DNA from: Streptacidiphilus jeojiense
GTDB lineage: Bacteria; Actinomycetota; Actinomycetes; Streptomycetales; Streptomycetaceae
Assembly: GCF_000719095.1 (NCBI RefSeq)
Contig: NZ_JOEH01000021.1
Span: 240,059-304,058 of the forward strand
DNA length: 64,000 bases
Direction: 5' to 3'
Position 1 is the first letter of the stretch. Every line of letters starts with the position of its first letter. Both the position numbers and the translations under genes were made by a program. The notes below the pieces were generated by a model that was not told the DNA's origin, ran no database searches, and worked only from the letters and a program-made list of their open reading frames with translations. This document shows, in pieces, positions 34,840 through 41,289 of this stretch.

Positions 34840-35365
34840 TCGCCGGATAGTCCGTCTGATCCGGCTCCAGCAGCCACTGCAGCTGCATCCCCTCGATCAT
34901 GGCCAGGACCGCCGTCGCGGCGGTCCGCGGGGTCAGCCCGCTGGGCAGCCGGGGTCCGTAGCGCTCCGCGAACAGCGCGACCGTGCGCTCCTCCAGGGTG
35001 TGCTGATGGTCGTGCAGGTACTGCTGGTCCAGGTCGTTCCCGGTGATGCTCTCGGCCAGCAGCACGCTGTGGACCTCGGCCAGCACCGGCATCCGGTGGT
35101 CGAAGGTCAGCGCCTCGGCGAGCTGGTTGGGCCAGTCCTTGTCCGCGTGGTCGGCGGCCAGGTAGGCCCGGCTGCGTTCCTCGCGGAACTCGAGCAGCGC
35201 GATGAGCAGCTTCTTCTTGCTCGGGAAGTGGTGCAGCAGGCCCTGCCTGGTCAGGCCCGCACGCTCGGCGACCAGGTCGAGGGAGGTGCCCCGGTAACCG
35301 CGTTCGGCGTACACCTCCAGGGCGGTGAGGAGGATCTCCTCGCGCTGGGTCGTCATCGCTATCAT
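34778..35365 (-). CDS. TetR-family transcriptional regulator
   Basis: A 195-aa regulator. The TetR helix-turn-helix is at about residues 10-55 ('ALEVYAERGYRGTSLDLVAERAGLTRQGLLHHF'), followed by a helical ligand domain. ATG 35365 is chosen because GGAAGGG lies 6 nt before; ATG 35356 is an alternative. It is the only dedicated DNA-binding regulator inside the 22-57.5 kb island, so it is the best candidate to bind the GAGAA-N5-TTCTC sites, with an acyl-CoA as likely effector by analogy with KstR2 or FadR-type TetR proteins. No copy of the site is seen before its own start. Confidence 0.88.
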   Translation of the reverse strand: MIAMTTQREEILLTALEVYAERGYRGTSLDLVAERAGLTRQGLLHHFPSKKKLLIALLEFREERSRAYLAADHADKDWPNQLAEALTFDHRMPVLAEVHSVLLAESITGNDLDQQYLHDHQHTLEERTVALFAERYGPRLPSGLTPRTAATAVLAMIEGMQLQWLLEPDQTDYPAIMRDTLSVLLGSAPEDSIAE

Positions 35366-35474
35366 CCGGCACCCTTCCGGCACACCACGCCGTGTCCCGG
35401 GGCAACACTATGCGCGCCTTCCCGCCCGGACGAGGCTTTTGGCCCTCTCCGATCCCAGGACCGGAAGTCCGATC

Positions 35475-36281
35475 TCAGGACCTGAAGCGCAGCAGGGCCT
35501 CCTGAGCGAAGGAGGCGACCAGTGAGCCGTCGCGGGTGATCACGTCGCCCCGGCCGAAGCACCGGCCGTGCGCCAGCAGCGGGCTGTGCTGACGCAGCAG
35601 CAGCCAGTCGTCGGTGCGGAACGGGCGGTGGAACCACAGGCTGTGCGAGGTGACGGCGGAGGTGAACGCGGTGCCCGAGTCGTTCTGGGTGACCCCCTCC
35701 AGGGGGCGCAGCGCGGTGCCGATCAGGGTCAGGTCGGTCGCGTAGGCGGTCAAAGCGGGGGCCAGCTGCGGGTCGACCGGCGGGGTGCGCATCCACAGGT
35801 CGAACTCGGCCGGCTCGGCGTCCGGGGTGTCCAGGCCGCCGAGCGAGCGGGTGTCCCAGGGGATCAGGTCGAGAGCCAGCGCGTGCTCGGCCGCTGGGAC
35901 CTCGGGGACCTTCAGGTCGCCCTGCCGGTCCAGCCCCTCCTCGAAGGCGTGCAGCGACACCGCGGCGGTGGCCACGACGCCCGACGTCTGCCGGGCCACG
36001 ACCGTGACCGTGGCGAAGGTGCCGCCCTCGTGGTGGCGCTCCACCTGGTAGTCGACCGGTTCGTCGGTCCTTCCGGCCCGGGGGAACAGCGCGTGCAGGG
36101 ACTTGACGGTCTTTCCGGGGCAGGCGAGCGAGGCGGCCCGGGCGAACTGGGCCAGCAACTGCCCACCGAACAGACGGTGGTAGGGCAGCCGCTGGTTGGG
36201 ACCGGTGTAGCGCGGGCCCGGTCCGCCCTCCTGCTCGCGCAGGTCCACGCAGGCCAGCAGGTCGGTCCAGAGGTCGGTCAC
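35475..36281 (-). CDS. Acyl-CoA thioesterase II (TesB-like)
   Basis: A 268-aa double hot-dog thioesterase that hydrolyses acyl-CoA to free acid and CoA. 'LFGGQLLAQFARAASLA', 'VKSLHALFPRAGRTDEPVDYQVE' and the C-terminal 'SLWFHRPFRTDDWLLLRQHSP' are typical. GTG 36281 with CGGGAG five bases upstream is preferred; the frame extends to 36353 but that part overlaps the operator palindrome. It may release trapped CoA intermediates during catabolism. Confidence 0.86.
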   Translation of the reverse strand: MTDLWTDLLACVDLREQEGGPGPRYTGPNQRLPYHRLFGGQLLAQFARAASLACPGKTVKSLHALFPRAGRTDEPVDYQVERHHEGGTFATVTVVARQTSGVVATAAVSLHAFEEGLDRQGDLKVPEVPAAEHALALDLIPWDTRSLGGLDTPDAEPAEFDLWMRTPPVDPQLAPALTAYATDLTLIGTALRPLEGVTQNDSGTAFTSAVTSHSLWFHRPFRTDDWLLLRQHSPLLAHGRCFGRGDVITRDGSLVASFAQEALLRFRS

Positions 36282-36323
36282 GGGTGCTCCCGGTGCAGGT
36301 CGGGGTCCAGGTGGGTAAGTCTG

Positions 36324-36341
36324 ATTCTCGTTTACGAGAAT
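36324..36341. promoter_or_regulatory. Everted operator palindrome before the thioesterase gene
   Basis: ATTCTCGTTTACGAGAAT is a perfect palindrome whose half-sites match the regulon dyad but point outward (TTCTC-N6-GAGAA). It is 43 nt before the thioesterase start and just after the LLM gene. Possibly a variant site of the same regulator. Confidence 0.55.
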
Positions 36342-36356
36342 GCTGTTTCGCAACCC

Positions 36357-37364
36357 TCAGCAGCACGCCCGCAGCCGCTCGACCAGGTCCGCTGCGGCGT
36401 CGCGGGCGAGGCCGGCCGGTGGTGTGAAGGTGATGCGGGTCAGCAGCCCGCCGAAGCGTTCCGCGACACGGACGGGCAGGACGTCGGGGCGGGCGACGAT
36501 CGCGAAGGCGTCGACCATCTCGTCGGTGACCAGGCCGGCCATCTCCGGCCAGCGCCCAGCCTTCGACAGCGCGGTCAACTCCTGGTTCAGATCGCCCCAT
36601 CCGTGCAGCTCGAACACGCCCCGGTAGGCGGGGGTGGAGGCGTAGAACGCGATCCGGGCCCGCAGCACCGGCAGGGCGGCCTCCATCTCCTGATCGGTGC
36701 CGGTGACGATGAACGGGGTGTTGGCCACCTCGAAGCCGTCCATGGTGGCGCCGGCCCGCTCGCGCCCCTCGCGCAGGGCCGGCAGGGTCCGTTCGCGGAT
36801 CCAGCGCGCGGTGGTGTAGCCGTGGCAGAGGAAGCCGTCGGCCACCTCGCCGGCGGTACGGGTCATCAGCTCGCCGACACCGGCCAGCAGTACCCGGGGC
36901 GGGCCGAAGTCGTGGCGCGGGGGGACGAAGTCCGGGGGCATGAGGGTGTGCCGGTAGTACTCGCCCTGGAAGTCCAGTGGTGTGCCGTCCTGCCAGGAGG
37001 ACCAGATGGTCCGCAGGGCGAGGACGAACTCGCGCAGCTGCGCCGCGGGCCGGCCCCAGGGCATGGAGTAGCGGCGCACCACGTGGGCCCGCACCTGCGA
37101 GCCGAGGCCGAGCAGCAGTCGGCCGCCCGAGTGCCGTTGCAGGTCGTCGGCGGTGTAGGCGAGGGTCATCGGCGATCGGGCCAGGGCGACCGCGATGGAT
37201 GTGCCCAGCTCGATCCGGTCGGTCACCTCGGCGGCGACCGCGAGCGGGAGGAAGGGGTCCTGGTTGAGCTCTCCCGCCCAGGCGGCGTCGTAGCCGTCGC
37301 CCTCCAGGACGCGGGCCCGTGCTGCGGCGCCGGCCAGGCCGGTGATACCACCGTCGATTTTCAT
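36357..37364 (-). CDS. LLM-class F420-dependent oxidoreductase
   Basis: A 335-aa luciferase-like fold protein, the second in the island. 'LEGDGYDAAWAGELNQDPFLPLA', 'RIELGTSIAVALARSPMTLAYTADDLQ', 'GGRLLLGLGSQVRAHVVRRY' and 'PPRVLLAGVGELMTRTAGEVADGF' match the F420-dependent actinobacterial subgroup. The ATG at 37364 has no Shine-Dalgarno; a -10-like CATACT lies 8 nt upstream, so the transcript may be leaderless. The operator at 37392 covers the expected -35 region. Confidence 0.84.
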   Translation of the reverse strand: MKIDGGITGLAGAAARARVLEGDGYDAAWAGELNQDPFLPLAVAAEVTDRIELGTSIAVALARSPMTLAYTADDLQRHSGGRLLLGLGSQVRAHVVRRYSMPWGRPAAQLREFVLALRTIWSSWQDGTPLDFQGEYYRHTLMPPDFVPPRHDFGPPRVLLAGVGELMTRTAGEVADGFLCHGYTTARWIRERTLPALREGRERAGATMDGFEVANTPFIVTGTDQEMEAALPVLRARIAFYASTPAYRGVFELHGWGDLNQELTALSKAGRWPEMAGLVTDEMVDAFAIVARPDVLPVRVAERFGGLLTRITFTPPAGLARDAAADLVERLRACC

Positions 37365-37391
37365 TTATGGATAGTATGATGTGCATTCAGT

Positions 37392-37406
37392 GAGAATCTA
37401 GTTCTC
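37392..37406. promoter_or_regulatory. Regulon operator GAGAA-TCTAG-TTCTC
   Basis: Perfect arms, located in the 58-nt gap between the divergent LLM gene (start 37364) and hydratase gene (start 37423), so it can control both. Confidence 0.78.
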
Positions 37407-37422
37407 TGCGAAGAGGTGTCCC

Positions 37423-38223
37423 TTGCCCGAGCCCGTCGTTCTGGTCGACATCGAGGAGCGCGTCGCGACGGTGACGCTGAACCGGCCGGAGGCCCGCAAT
37501 GCGCTGAGCCGGGAGCTCACCCAGGCGCTCTGGGACGCGGTCACCGCGGCCGGGCGGGACACCGACGTCGATGCGGTGATCCTGACCGGAGCGGATCCCG
37601 CGTTCTGCGCCGGCGTCGACCTGAAGGAGGTGTCGGGGGAGATACCCGCCACCGCGGCTCCTCGGGCATCGGGCCAGGGGCCCGAGCGTGACAGCAACGG
37701 CCTCTACCGGTTCCTGCCGGTCATCGGCAAGCCGGTGATCGGGGCCGTCAACGGCGTCGCGGTGACCGGCGGGCTCGAAGTGGCCCTGCAGTGCACCTTC
37801 CTGGTGGCCTCGGAGCGGGCCAGGTTCGCCGACACCCATGCCCGGCTCGGCATCATGCCGGGCGGCGGCGCCACCGTGCTGCTGGCCCAGTCCGTCGGGC
37901 TGCGCCGGGCTGTCGAGATGTCACTCACCGGCAATTTCCTGACCGCTGACGAGGCGTTGGACCTAGGACTGGTCAACCATGTCGTGCCGCACCAGGAGTT
38001 GCTTCCCTGTGCCCGGCAGCTGGCCGCCGACATCGTTAGCAACGACCAGCGCGGCGTGCGCCGGCTGCTCCGGCACTACCGTCAGCTGGCCAACACCGCC
38101 ACCCTCGACGAGGCGCACCACATCGAGGGCGTCATGGCCGAGACCTGGCAGCCCGGGACCAGCCAGGTCGCCGCCCGGCGCCGCGAGGTCACCGCCCGCG
38201 GGCGTGCGCAGAGCCGGACCTGA
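37423..38223 (+). CDS. Enoyl-CoA hydratase family protein
   Basis: A 266-aa crotonase. 'VATVTLNRPEARNAL', the oxyanion loop 'AFCAGVDLKEV' and 'AVNGVAVTGGLEVALQC' with the first catalytic Glu are seen; the second Glu position reads 'ADTHARLGIMPGGG', lacking Glu. That pattern is common among divergent hydratases and isomerases. The only sensible start is TTG 37423 with AAGAGG upstream, which is rare but well placed; it lies 17 nt past the operator. A loop of about 15 residues with 'PATAAPRASGQGP' is longer than usual. Confidence 0.84.
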   Translation: MPEPVVLVDIEERVATVTLNRPEARNALSRELTQALWDAVTAAGRDTDVDAVILTGADPAFCAGVDLKEVSGEIPATAAPRASGQGPERDSNGLYRFLPVIGKPVIGAVNGVAVTGGLEVALQCTFLVASERARFADTHARLGIMPGGGATVLLAQSVGLRRAVEMSLTGNFLTADEALDLGLVNHVVPHQELLPCARQLAADIVSNDQRGVRRLLRHYRQLANTATLDEAHHIEGVMAETWQPGTSQVAARRREVTARGRAQSRT

Positions 38224-38243
38224 CGTGAGGGCTTGACGTGACG

Positions 38244-39035
38244 TCAGAGCTGGATCAGCCGGGGGGCCGTGCCGCTCTCCCGCAGCAGCGCCCCCACCTC
38301 CCGGGTCAACTCCCGTGCGCTGCCGAGCAGTCCGTCCAGCACCAGGGTCCGCCGGACGTGCCGGTGCAGACCGTGCTCGGCGGTGAAGCCGATCCCGCCG
38401 AGCACCTGCTGGCAGTGCCGGGCCGCTGTCAGCGCCGCCCGTCCGGCGGCCGCCTTGGCGAGCAGCGAGCCGAGCCCGTCCTCGGCGGCCAGCAGGGTCG
38501 CCTCGGCGCCCTCCAGGTCGACCAGGGTCTCGGCGAGCCGGTGCCGTACCGCCTGGAACGAGGAGAGCGGGCGGCCGAACTGGGTGCGGTCCAGCACATG
38601 GGTGCGGGCGAGCGCGAGCATGGCCCGGCCGGTGCCCAGCAGCCACCAGCCGAGTGCGCGGCGGCCGGCGGCCAGCGCCGGGTCCGTGAGCGGATCCCCG
38701 GTCGGGAGGATGCGCAGCGGCAGGTCCCCGTCCAGCGCCGTGCTCTCCCGGTCGTCCCGCTCCCAGCGCACCCATGCGCCGCCGGTGTACGGCAGTGCCG
38801 TGGTGCCGCCGGGCGGTCGTCCGGCCGCGCGGAGCAGGACGTCGTTCAGCAGTGGGGCGTGGGCGCCGGTCTCGCCGAGCAGGCGGAAGGTCAAGGGGAC
38901 TGCGACGTCCGGCAGTTCGGCGAGCAGCTCGGCCCAGCCGAGGTCGGCCAGGGCCGAGTCGAGGGCGCGGCCCGACGCCGCCGTCATCGTCTTGCGGAGC
39001 GTCTCCGCGAGCAGCTCCCGTTCGGCCTGGTCCAC
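38244..39035 (-). CDS. Acyl-CoA dehydrogenase, short beta-type subunit
   Basis: Only 263 aa, against about 380 for a normal acyl-CoA dehydrogenase. It keeps a C-terminal helical domain ('RTQFGRPLSSFQAVRHRLAE', 'CQQVLGGIGFTAEHGLHRHVRR') and a reduced N-terminal part. GTG 39035 with GGAAGGA six bases before, directly after the stop of the large dehydrogenase gene. Adjacent large/short pairs of this kind form alpha2beta2 enzymes in steroid side-chain catabolism (FadE28-FadE29 type); the same is inferred here. Confidence 0.8.
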   Translation of the reverse strand: MDQAERELLAETLRKTMTAASGRALDSALADLGWAELLAELPDVAVPLTFRLLGETGAHAPLLNDVLLRAAGRPPGGTTALPYTGGAWVRWERDDRESTALDGDLPLRILPTGDPLTDPALAAGRRALGWWLLGTGRAMLALARTHVLDRTQFGRPLSSFQAVRHRLAETLVDLEGAEATLLAAEDGLGSLLAKAAAGRAALTAARHCQQVLGGIGFTAEHGLHRHVRRTLVLDGLLGSARELTREVGALLRESGTAPRLIQL

Positions 39036-39037
39036 GG

Positions 39038-40177
39038 TCAGTCCTTCCCCAGGCCGAGCAGTCGGCGGGCGATGATGTTGCGTTGGATCTCGGCGGTGCC
39101 GCCGTAGATGGTCGCCGCCCGGGAGTACAGGTACTCCTCCCGCCAGGGGGAGTCCGTCAGCTCCAGCACGCCCGGCAGCAGGTCCCGGGCCGTGTCGAAC
39201 AGCCGCTGTTCGGCGGTGGCCAGCAGCACCTTGTCGACCGAGGTCTCCGGGCCGAGGACGGCGCCTTCGGCCAGTCGCCGCTGGGTCGCGTGGGAGCGGG
39301 CCCGGGCGGTGTGCAGCGCCAGGTAGGCGGCGCCCAGGGCGTCGTCGTCCGGATCCCCGGTCTCGTCGAGCAACCGGTCCAGCCGGGTGAACAGGTGGGC
39401 GATGCGGTGCCAGAAGCAGGTGGAGCGCTCGTGCGGGAGCAGGTCCATCGCCAGCTGCCAGCCGTCGCCCGGGCGGCCGAGCATCCGGTCGGCGGGGACG
39501 ACCACGTCGTCGAGGAACACCTCGGCGAACTCGTCCACGCCGTGCATGGTGCGCAGCGGCCTGACGGTGATGCCGGGGGTGTCCATGTCGACGAAGAAGG
39601 CGGTGATCCCGCCGTGGCCGGGGCCGGTGCGGGTGAGCAGGACGCAGCGGGCGGCGTACTGGGCCAGGCTGGTCCAGACTTTCTGACCGGTGATCACCCA
39701 GTCTCCCCCACTCTCGGCTCCGCTCGAGTGGGAGGTACCCCCTTCGCGCGGGACCGCCCGGGTGGTGAGTGAGGCCAGGTCGCTGCCGGAGCCGGGCTCG
39801 GAGAAGCCCTGGCACCACTGTTCGCGGCCGCTGAGCAGCCGCGGGACCATGGTCCTCGCCAGTGCCGGCGGGGCGTACGAGATCAGCGTCGGGACCAGCA
39901 CCTCGACCATCGAGTAGATCCCGGGCTCGGCCAGGCCGCGTTCGGCGACCTCCTCGCCGAGTACGGCGCGCAGTACCGCCGGCCCCCCGAGTCCCTGGAC
40001 GTCGGGGGGCCAGCCGTACCGCATCCAGCCCGCGTCGAAGAGCGCCCTGCGCACCCGGGCCAGTTGGGCGACCTGTCCGTCGAGGGAGTGGTCCGGCCCG
40101 GGGGACAGGTCGTTCCGGTCCAGCCAGGTCCGCAGGCCCGAGCGGAAGTCGGCGACGTTCATGTGCGTGCTGCTCAT
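39038..40177 (-). CDS. Acyl-CoA dehydrogenase, large subunit
   Basis: A 379-aa FAD enzyme that introduces a double bond next to the thioester. 'WCQGFSEPGSGSDLASL', 'ITGQKVWTSLAQYA' and 'RAATIYGGTAEIQRNIIARRLLG' are the flavin and C-terminal motifs. ATG 40177 overlaps the stop of the SnoaL-like gene (ATGA). A short palindromic repeat has entered the coding region in frame at 39705-39734 and adds roughly 14 residues ('GGTSHSSGAESGG') before the 'DWVITGQ' strand; a surface loop is the likely place. Confidence 0.87.
   Translation of the reverse strand: MSSTHMNVADFRSGLRTWLDRNDLSPGPDHSLDGQVAQLARVRRALFDAGWMRYGWPPDVQGLGGPAVLRAVLGEEVAERGLAEPGIYSMVEVLVPTLISYAPPALARTMVPRLLSGREQWCQGFSEPGSGSDLASLTTRAVPREGGTSHSSGAESGGDWVITGQKVWTSLAQYAARCVLLTRTGPGHGGITAFFVDMDTPGITVRPLRTMHGVDEFAEVFLDDVVVPADRMLGRPGDGWQLAMDLLPHERSTCFWHRIAHLFTRLDRLLDETGDPDDDALGAAYLALHTARARSHATQRRLAEGAVLGPETSVDKVLLATAEQRLFDTARDLLPGVLELTDSPWREEYLYSRAATIYGGTAEIQRNIIARRLLGLGKD
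39705..39734. repeat. REP-like palindrome inside a dehydrogenase gene
   Basis: CCCACTC (39707-39713) and GAGTGGG (39726-39732) form a stem with flanking C and G runs and the loop TCGGCTCCGCTC. This resembles a short palindrome scattered widely between Streptomyces genes, but here it lies inside a coding sequence without breaking the frame. Confidence 0.65.
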
Positions 40178-40617
40178 GCGTCCGGGCGCTGGTAGGCGTG
40201 CGGGCGGCCCGAGTCGTGCGCTCCGCTGCGGCGGATGAAGGTCATCGCCCGGGTCCGCAGCCGCCAGCCCTCGGCTGTGCGCAGATAGGTGTCGTTGTAG
40301 TAGCCGATCCGCAGGTCGTGGCTGGCGTGGTCGACGAAGCAGAGCGGCTGGGTGCCGGTCGCGCTGTCCCCCGACAGCTCGACGACGGGTGTACCGGTGA
40401 GGAAGAGCCCCTTGGGGGCGGCGGCTACCAGCGCCGGGAACTCGTCCAGTCCGTAGCTGTCGCCGAAGGCGCTGTAGCTGCCGTCGGGGGTGAAGACGGC
40501 GATCACGCCGTCGATGTCCCCGCGGGTCATCTGCACCGCGTAGCGGGCCAGCAGCTGCTGGATCTCCATCAGGTCGTCAGTGGACAAGGACCCGACCGCC
40601 CTTCCTGGCACCGGCAT
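40174..40617 (-). CDS. SnoaL-like/NTF2-fold protein
   Basis: A small cone-fold protein of about 140 residues. 'DLMEIQQLLARYAVQMTRGDIDGVIAVFTPDGSY' is the usual N-terminal helix pair and strand; 'TYLRTAEGWRLRTRAMTFI' is the last strand region. Members include dehydratases, isomerases and small oxygenase subunits. Start uncertain: ATG 40617 lies beside the operator; TTG 40587 fits the family length better. First gene of the SnoaL-dehydrogenase-dehydrogenase operon. Confidence 0.78.
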   Translation of the reverse strand: MPVPGRAVGSLSTDDLMEIQQLLARYAVQMTRGDIDGVIAVFTPDGSYSAFGDSYGLDEFPALVAAAPKGLFLTGTPVVELSGDSATGTQPLCFVDHASHDLRIGYYNDTYLRTAEGWRLRTRAMTFIRRSGAHDSGRPHAYQRPDA

Positions 40618-40619
40618 GC

Positions 40620-40638
40620 GTGAGAATTTAATTCTCAC
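40620..40638. promoter_or_regulatory. Regulon operator, extended perfect palindrome
   Basis: GTGAGAATTTAATTCTCAC has 9-nt perfect arms around one base; the core 40622-40636 is GAGAA-TTTAA-TTCTC. It is the best match in the window and sits at the start of the SnoaL-like gene, after the end of the flavin-protein gene. Confidence 0.8.
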
Positions 40639-40656
40639 TGAACGGATGGAAGGTTC

Positions 40657-41148
40657 TCACGAGGTCGGCGGCGGCGTCAACGGACGCTGCCGCAGCTTGG
40701 CGAAGTCCCAGCTGACCACCGTCTCCGGCAGCAGCCGGAGCCAGCCGTGCCGGCCGTCGTAGCGGAAGTCGCCGCCGCCCATGTACTTGTCGGCGAAGAG
40801 CTTCTCGGGGGTCAGCAGCTGCTCCACGGGCTCGCCCCGACGCGGGGCCTCACCGACGACCTCGACGCTTCCCTGCAGCTCAACGCCGCACAGCGCCATG
40901 AAGTCGGTGTCGCCCTCGTCGACGATCACGCTGCAGCGCCGATCCGCCGCGAGGTCGGCCCAGCGCTTGCTGCGGGTCAGTGAGTTGAGCCACAGCGCGC
41001 TGCCGTCCCAGACGAACCACAGGGCGCTGACGTGCGGGCGCCCGTCCGGGCCCACCGTCGCGACCCGGCACACCGACCGGGTGCGCAGGAACGCGTCACG
41101 TTCGTCGTCGGTCATCGCGATCGAGGTGCCGAACCGCTGCTTGGCCAT
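40657..41148 (-). CDS. Pyridoxamine 5'-phosphate oxidase-fold flavin/F420 protein
   Basis: A 163-aa split-barrel protein. 'RVATVGPDGRPHVSALWFVWDG' and 'RCSVIVDEG' are typical of the PPOX/FDOR group that binds FMN, F420 or heme. In actinobacteria such proteins often act as F420-dependent reductases, which would agree with the two LLM genes nearby. ATG with AAGGAGG upstream gives a firm start. Divergent from the ABC importer operon. Confidence 0.83.
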   Translation of the reverse strand: MAKQRFGTSIAMTDDERDAFLRTRSVCRVATVGPDGRPHVSALWFVWDGSALWLNSLTRSKRWADLAADRRCSVIVDEGDTDFMALCGVELQGSVEVVGEAPRRGEPVEQLLTPEKLFADKYMGGGDFRYDGRHGWLRLLPETVVSWDFAKLRQRPLTPPPTS

Positions 41149-41174
41149 GGTTCCTCCTTGGTCCGAATGATTGA

Positions 41175-41191
41175 TTCTTCATTAGCGAGAA
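41175..41191. promoter_or_regulatory. Imperfect operator-like dyad before the importer operon
   Basis: TTCTTCATTAGCGAGAA has outward-pointing half-sites like the 36324 palindrome, with one base more between them and one mismatch. It lies in the divergent gap between 41148 and 41257. A weak call supported mostly by location. Confidence 0.4.
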
Positions 41192-41256
41192 GATAGCTTC
41201 CATCTGTGGAGAGGAGCAGACTCACTTGCTGGAGTCTGCAACGAGGAGGACATCCC

Positions 41257-41289
41257 ATGGATCTGCCCAGACCGGTTGGCGGCGAGTAA
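41257..41289 (+). CDS. Ten-residue leader ORF coupled to the importer permease
   Basis: ATG 41257 follows a strong GAGGAGG and encodes MDLPRPVGGE; its TAA overlaps the permease ATG as TAATG. The permease start has little Shine-Dalgarno of its own, so ribosomes probably reach it by reinitiation from this leader. It may be only a coupling device or a true regulatory peptide. Confidence 0.5.
   Translation: MDLPRPVGGE

Noticed and set aside
36282..36353. N-terminal extension of the thioesterase to 36353
   Set aside because: It would place the operator palindrome within the coding region, and GTG 36281 has a good ribosome-binding site and matches the family start.
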